Positions 60,943 through 64,000 of a stretch of DNA of 64,000 bases are shown piece after piece. The stretch spans positions 1 through 64,000 of the forward strand of contig SFMO01000023.1 in assembly GCA_004554385.1 (NCBI GenBank), read 5' to 3'. Position numbers and translations under genes: made by a program. Numbering within the stretch: the first letter of the stretch is position 1; each line of letters opens with the position of its first letter. This stretch comes from Ruminococcus flavefaciens. Its GTDB lineage: Bacteria > Bacillota > Clostridia > Oscillospirales > Ruminococcaceae. The notes beneath the pieces were generated by a model that worked only from the letters and a program-made list of their open reading frames with translations, searched no databases and was not told where the DNA came from.

Positions 60943-61677
60943 TTATTCTTCGTCGGGCATCTCCCAGTTATGGTAAACGTTCTGAACGTCATCGTTCTCC
61001 TCAAGGTGCTCAAGAAGAAGGTTCATCTTCTTGATGTGGTCCTCGTCAGTGAGAGTCGTGTAGTTTGCAGGGATCATTTCAGCCTCTGCTGAAAGCACAT
61101 TGTAGCCCTTTGCTGTAAGAGCCTCACGAACAGCGCCTACATTTTCGGGAGCGCACTCGATCTCAACTGATTCCTCATTGATATCGAAATCATCTCCGCC
61201 GCACTCGAATACGTCGTCCATTACCTTGTCCTCATCAAGACCTGTGTTCTCAAGGATAACGATACCCTTGTTGGTGAACATAAAGGAAACACAGCCGATA
61301 GTACCGAGATTGCCGCCGAACTTATCAAAATAGTGGCGAACCTCTCCTGCTGTACGGTTTCTGTTGTCTGTAAGGCACTCTACGATAACAGCTACACCAT
61401 TAGGACCATATCCCTCGTAAGTGATATTCTCGTAGTTGTTCTTGTCGCCGTCGCCTGCAGCCTTCTTGATGATACGGTCGATATTGTCGTTAGGCACGTT
61501 ATTTGCCTTAGCCTTTGCAATAAGATCACGAAGCTTTGCATTGTTGTTCGGATCAGGACCGCCCTCCTTGACTACAACTGTGATCTCACGTCCGATCTTT
61601 GTGAAGATCTTACCCTTTGCAGCATCAGTAGCTTCCTTTTTACGTTTGATATTGTTCCATTTTGAATGACCTGACAT
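60943..61677 (-). CDS. YebC/PmpR-family protein
   Basis: A 244-residue protein beginning MSGHSKWNNIKRKKEATDAAK, with GRNRTAGE-like NRNRTAGEVRHYFDKFGGN and acidic C-terminus, diagnostic for YebC/TACO1. Such proteins bind DNA or ribosomes and have been linked to regulation and to translation of stalling motifs. It starts 3 bp after mrnC and closes the obgE unit. Confidence 0.93.
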   Translation of the reverse strand: MSGHSKWNNIKRKKEATDAAKGKIFTKIGREITVVVKEGGPDPNNNAKLRDLIAKAKANNVPNDNIDRIIKKAAGDGDKNNYENITYEGYGPNGVAVIVECLTDNRNRTAGEVRHYFDKFGGNLGTIGCVSFMFTNKGIVILENTGLDEDKVMDDVFECGGDDFDINEESVEIECAPENVGAVREALTAKGYNVLSAEAEMIPANYTTLTDEDHIKKMNLLLEHLEENDDVQNVYHNWEMPDEE

Positions 61678-61680
61678 AGT

Positions 61681-62097
61681 TTACACTCCTATCTGTTCAT
61701 TTAGATTTGAATTTATAATAAGTTCAAACAGTTCTCTTATACGTTCATTTCCGCCTGTAAGATAAAGATACCCGAAAAGGCACTCAAGAGCTGTTGCACG
61801 GCGGTATTCAGCCGCATCAGCATGCTTGGGAACTGTATTTCCCGTAGCATTCCTTCCCCTTTTCAGCACAGCAAGCTCATGCTCGGTGAGGACCTCAGTC
61901 ACAAGGTCATATGCCTTTGACTGAAACTCGGCGCAGACAAGCTTGATCTTTGCTGAATGGAGCTTAGCAACAGGCATATTCGCCTGTCTGAGAAGATGCT
62001 CCCTTACAAGTGTATCGTAGACACTATCGCCTAAAAAAGCGAGTGTCAGCGGACTGTATGAATTAGCTTCACGCTCGGTAAGTTTTTCTGTACTCAT
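61681..62097 (-). CDS. mrnC: Mini-ribonuclease III
   Basis: A 138-residue RNase III catalytic domain without the double-stranded RNA-binding domain: LAFLGDSVYDTLVREHLL holds the conserved Glu/Asp signature, and ATALECLFGYLYL the second acidic site. MrnC trims 23S rRNA termini in Firmicutes. I chose the ATG at 62097, one nt after the obgE stop (TGATATG coupling); a TTG at 62130 inside obgE has no good ribosome site. Confidence 0.9.
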   Translation of the reverse strand: MSTEKLTEREANSYSPLTLAFLGDSVYDTLVREHLLRQANMPVAKLHSAKIKLVCAEFQSKAYDLVTEVLTEHELAVLKRGRNATGNTVPKHADAAEYRRATALECLFGYLYLTGGNERIRELFELIINSNLNEQIGV

Positions 62098-62098
62098 A

Positions 62099-63376
62099 TC
62101 AGTTAATAAAGTCGAACTCAAAGCCTTCAAGGCTTACGGTATCGCCCTCCTGTATGCCCATTTCCTCCAGCTTGGCGATAATGCCGCTGTTGATAAGCAC
62201 ACGCTGGAAATACTGCAGTGACGAATAATCGTCAGGATCAACAGTACGCATGATGGGCTGTATCCACGGTGCGTCAACGAAATAGATACCGTCCTCAACA
62301 GTGACCTCAAACTTCTTGTCACCCCCCAGCATTTCATCCAGTTCCTCCTGAGGAATGGGTTCTGCCTCGAATTCCTTTATAGGAGGCAGTGTATCCAGTA
62401 TCTCTGAGACCTTCTTGATAAGCTCGGATGTACCCTGAGTGGTAGCTGCCGAAATACAGAAAAATGGTATATTCTTGTCTTCAATGTATTTGCGGAACTT
62501 CTCTATCTGCTCCTCGGACGCCATGTCTGACTTGTTTGCAGCCACGATCTGCGGACGCTCTGCAAGCTCTTCGTTGAACTTGGCAAGCTCAGCATTGATA
62601 ACATCGAAGTCCTCACAGGGATCACGTCCCTCAATACCCGAAACATCGACAACATGGACGATAAGGCGGCATCTTTCAACGTGTCTGAGGAACTCATGTC
62701 CCAGTCCGACACCGTCGCCTGCGCCCTCGATAAGTCCGGGAATATCAGCCATTACGAATGACTTTTCCTCCTCTACTCTTACAACTCCGAGAACAGGAGT
62801 TAGAGTAGTAAAATGGTAATTTGCTATCTTCGGCTTTGCGGCACTGACAACTGAGATAAGTGTGGATTTTCCAACATTCGGGTATCCCACAAGTCCAACG
62901 TCAGCTAAAAGCTTGAGTTCGAGAGTAACCTCAAACTCCTCTCCGGGATAGCCCGGCTTTGCGAATTTCGGTATCTGACGGGTAGATGTTGCAAAGTGCA
63001 CATTGCCTTTTCCGCCCTGTCCGCCGCGAGCCAGAACTTTAGGCTCGTCTGTGGACATATCCGCCATGATCCTTCCGCTCTTTGCGTCACGGATAACAGT
63101 TCCGCGGGGAACCTTTATTATAAGTGGCTGTGCGCTTTTGCCCGTGCAGTTTCTGCTGCTGCCGTTTTCACCGCGGTCTGCCACATATTTTCTCTTGTAT
63201 CTGAAATCTATCAGAGTCGAGAAATTATCATCGACCTGAAAAATCACATCTCCGCCGCGACCGCCGTCGCCGCCGTCGGGACCGCCTGCCGCTACATATT
63301 TTTCACGGTGAAATGACACTGCGCCGTCGCCGCCGTCACCCGCTTTGATCTTTATTTTCGCCTGATCAACGAACAT
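62099..63376 (-). CDS. obgE: Obg family GTPase
   Basis: A 425-residue GTPase: glycine-rich Obg domain (GDGGDGAVSFHREKYVAAGGP, about residues 1-158), G domain with P-loop GYPNVGKST and NKSD, and the C-terminal OCT domain. It acts in large-subunit assembly and growth control. CGGAGGTCGGAA precedes the ATG. It lies downstream of rpmA as in most bacteria, but a terminator (63396-63424) lies between them. Confidence 0.96.
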   Translation of the reverse strand: MFVDQAKIKIKAGDGGDGAVSFHREKYVAAGGPDGGDGGRGGDVIFQVDDNFSTLIDFRYKRKYVADRGENGSSRNCTGKSAQPLIIKVPRGTVIRDAKSGRIMADMSTDEPKVLARGGQGGKGNVHFATSTRQIPKFAKPGYPGEEFEVTLELKLLADVGLVGYPNVGKSTLISVVSAAKPKIANYHFTTLTPVLGVVRVEEEKSFVMADIPGLIEGAGDGVGLGHEFLRHVERCRLIVHVVDVSGIEGRDPCEDFDVINAELAKFNEELAERPQIVAANKSDMASEEQIEKFRKYIEDKNIPFFCISAATTQGTSELIKKVSEILDTLPPIKEFEAEPIPQEELDEMLGGDKKFEVTVEDGIYFVDAPWIQPIMRTVDPDDYSSLQYFQRVLINSGIIAKLEEMGIQEGDTVSLEGFEFDFIN

Positions 63377-63395
63377 TTCCGACCTCCGTTTCTAA

Positions 63396-63424
63396 AGAAA
63401 AATCCCAAGCAAACGCTCGGGATT
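63396..63424 (-). terminator. Intrinsic terminator after rpmA
   Basis: AATCCCAAGC (63401-63410) pairs with GCTCGGGATT (63415-63424, one wobble); on the minus strand it is followed by TTTTTCTTT. It may be leaky so as to tune obgE below the ribosomal genes. Confidence 0.75.
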
Positions 63425-63443
63425 TATTGTCACGTTATGGCTG

Positions 63444-63728
63444 TTACTGCTCAATCTCGTAAACAGAAACCTTCTTACGGTCACGTCCGTAACGCTCAAA
63501 CTTTACCTTACCGCTTACTGTAGCGAATAATGTATCATCTGAACCGATGCCGACACCGTTACCTGGGTGGATATGTGTGCCTCTCTGACGAACGATGATG
63601 TTGCCTGCCTTAACGAACTGACCGTCTGCTCTCTTAACGCCAAGTCTCTTAGCCTCAGAGTCACGTCCGTTCTTTGTAGAACCAACACCCTTCTTATGAG
63701 CGAAGAACTGCATACTGATCTTTAACAT
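63444..63728 (-). CDS. rpmA: 50S ribosomal protein L27
   Basis: A 94-residue L27 with the Firmicute N-terminal extension MLKISMQFFAHKKGVGS. The segment up to FFA is removed by the Prp protease before L27 can work at the peptidyl transferase centre, and the prp gene is directly upstream (2 bp). The rest (KKGVGSTKNGRDSEAKRLG) is standard. Confidence 0.97.
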   Translation of the reverse strand: MLKISMQFFAHKKGVGSTKNGRDSEAKRLGVKRADGQFVKAGNIIVRQRGTHIHPGNGVGIGSDDTLFATVSGKVKFERYGRDRKKVSVYEIEQ

Positions 63729-63730
63729 AC

Positions 63731-64000
63731 TTACACCTCCGAAATAGTGATTTTGATCGTGTTAGGGTATTCTTCAAGTATAGCCTCAAAATGCTGTTTT
63801 AAAACATTCAGCAGACGCGGCGGTATCTCTCCGCCATCCTCACAGATACATTCGATAACATTATCGCCGACATTTATCTGCGGCTTAAGACCGAACTCGT
63901 CCAGGATATTTGCAGTAAGCTGCACCGCTGAGGAAACAGCCGCACAGACCACGTCGCTGCCGGCATCGGCATAACCCGAATGACCGCTGAATCTGAAGCC
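63731..64000 (-). CDS. prp: Ribosomal-processing cysteine protease Prp (5' end cut by window)
   Basis: The frame is open from the window edge (64000 is the first base of a codon) to the stop at 63731, giving 89 residues. The catalytic His is in FSGHSGYAD and the Cys in DVVCAAVSS, the Prp signature. Prp cleaves the N-terminal extension of L27, encoded next. The usual order is rplU-prp-rpmA-obgE, so rplU is expected just outside. An internal GTG at 63952 would cut off the catalytic His and is not the start. Confidence 0.95.
   Translation of the reverse strand, partial: GFRFSGHSGYADAGSDVVCAAVSSAVQLTANILDEFGLKPQINVGDNVIECICEDGGEIPPRLLNVLKQHFEAILEEYPNTIKITISEV

Noticed and set aside
1..64000. CRISPR array, phage or insertion sequence
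   Set aside because: No regularly spaced short repeats, transposase, integrase or phage structural genes were found.

Overview
The window looks like a chromosomal segment of a cellulosome-producing, anaerobic, low-to-mid GC Firmicute of the Ruminococcus type (Oscillospiraceae, closest in feel to R. albus/R. flavefaciens). Supporting signs are a secreted protein ending in a Ruminococcus-style dockerin, an electron-bifurcating [FeFe]-hydrogenase operon (hydCBA), PolC-type DNA polymerase III, a Firmicute L27 with a cleavable N-terminus next to its protease Prp, lipid II amidation genes (murT/gatD), Thr-rich linkers in exported proteins, and strong TTGACA/TATAAT promoters with AGGAGG ribosome binding sites. 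Most of it is ordinary core chromosome. No phage, insertion sequence, CRISPR array, rRNA or origin was seen.

Layout. 1-1717: a sigma factor and its translationally coupled membrane partner (cut by the left edge). 2020-6429: metal handling, with a Zn/Cd/Pb P-type ATPase behind an ArsR/SmtB-like operator, convergent with two CobW-family GTPases. 6619-14646: alpha/beta hydrolase, EF-G-like GTPase, SpoVB/MurJ-like flippase, XRE regulator with a zinc ribbon, then gatD and murT. 14664-20432: a 1922-residue helicase-nuclease with its own promoter. 20607-23422: repeat-containing lipoprotein, hexapeptide transferase, secreted SGNH hydrolase. 23460-33418: a nearly complete histidine operon (hisZGDCBH-A-F and hisI-hisE) interrupted by small membrane, acetyltransferase and deaminase genes. 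33493-45090: the classic pyrH-frr-uppS-cdsA-dxr-rseP-(RNase Z-like)-ispG-polC run. 45370-45585: two tRNA-Ser genes. 45757-52587: cytoplasmic GH5, a second sigma/membrane-partner pair, plsY, MATE transporter, rubrerythrin. 52704-56891: hydCBA. 57578-60289: DUF4250 protein, dockerin protein, and mntP under a manganese (yybP-ykoY) riboswitch. 60317-64000: acetyltransferase, yebC, mrnC, obgE, rpmA, prp.

How the parts work together: metal homeostasis recurs (ATPase efflux, CobW chaperones, Mn efflux with riboswitch); isoprenoid and envelope synthesis is concentrated in the dxr/ispG/uppS/cdsA/plsY/murT-gatD genes; redox metabolism centres on HydABC, with a Rex-like site in its leader.

The least explained signals are (1) a family of about 110-bp structured intergenic repeats (59393-59512 and 12455-12563, plus a diverged copy at 6501-6612) whose closing stems differ in sequence but stay paired, (2) a 2 x 93-bp tandem hairpin repeat at 22275-22461, (3) the giant helicase-nuclease linked to murT/gatD, and (4) a CobW-type G domain that appears fused to a DUF1980-like C-terminal domain.
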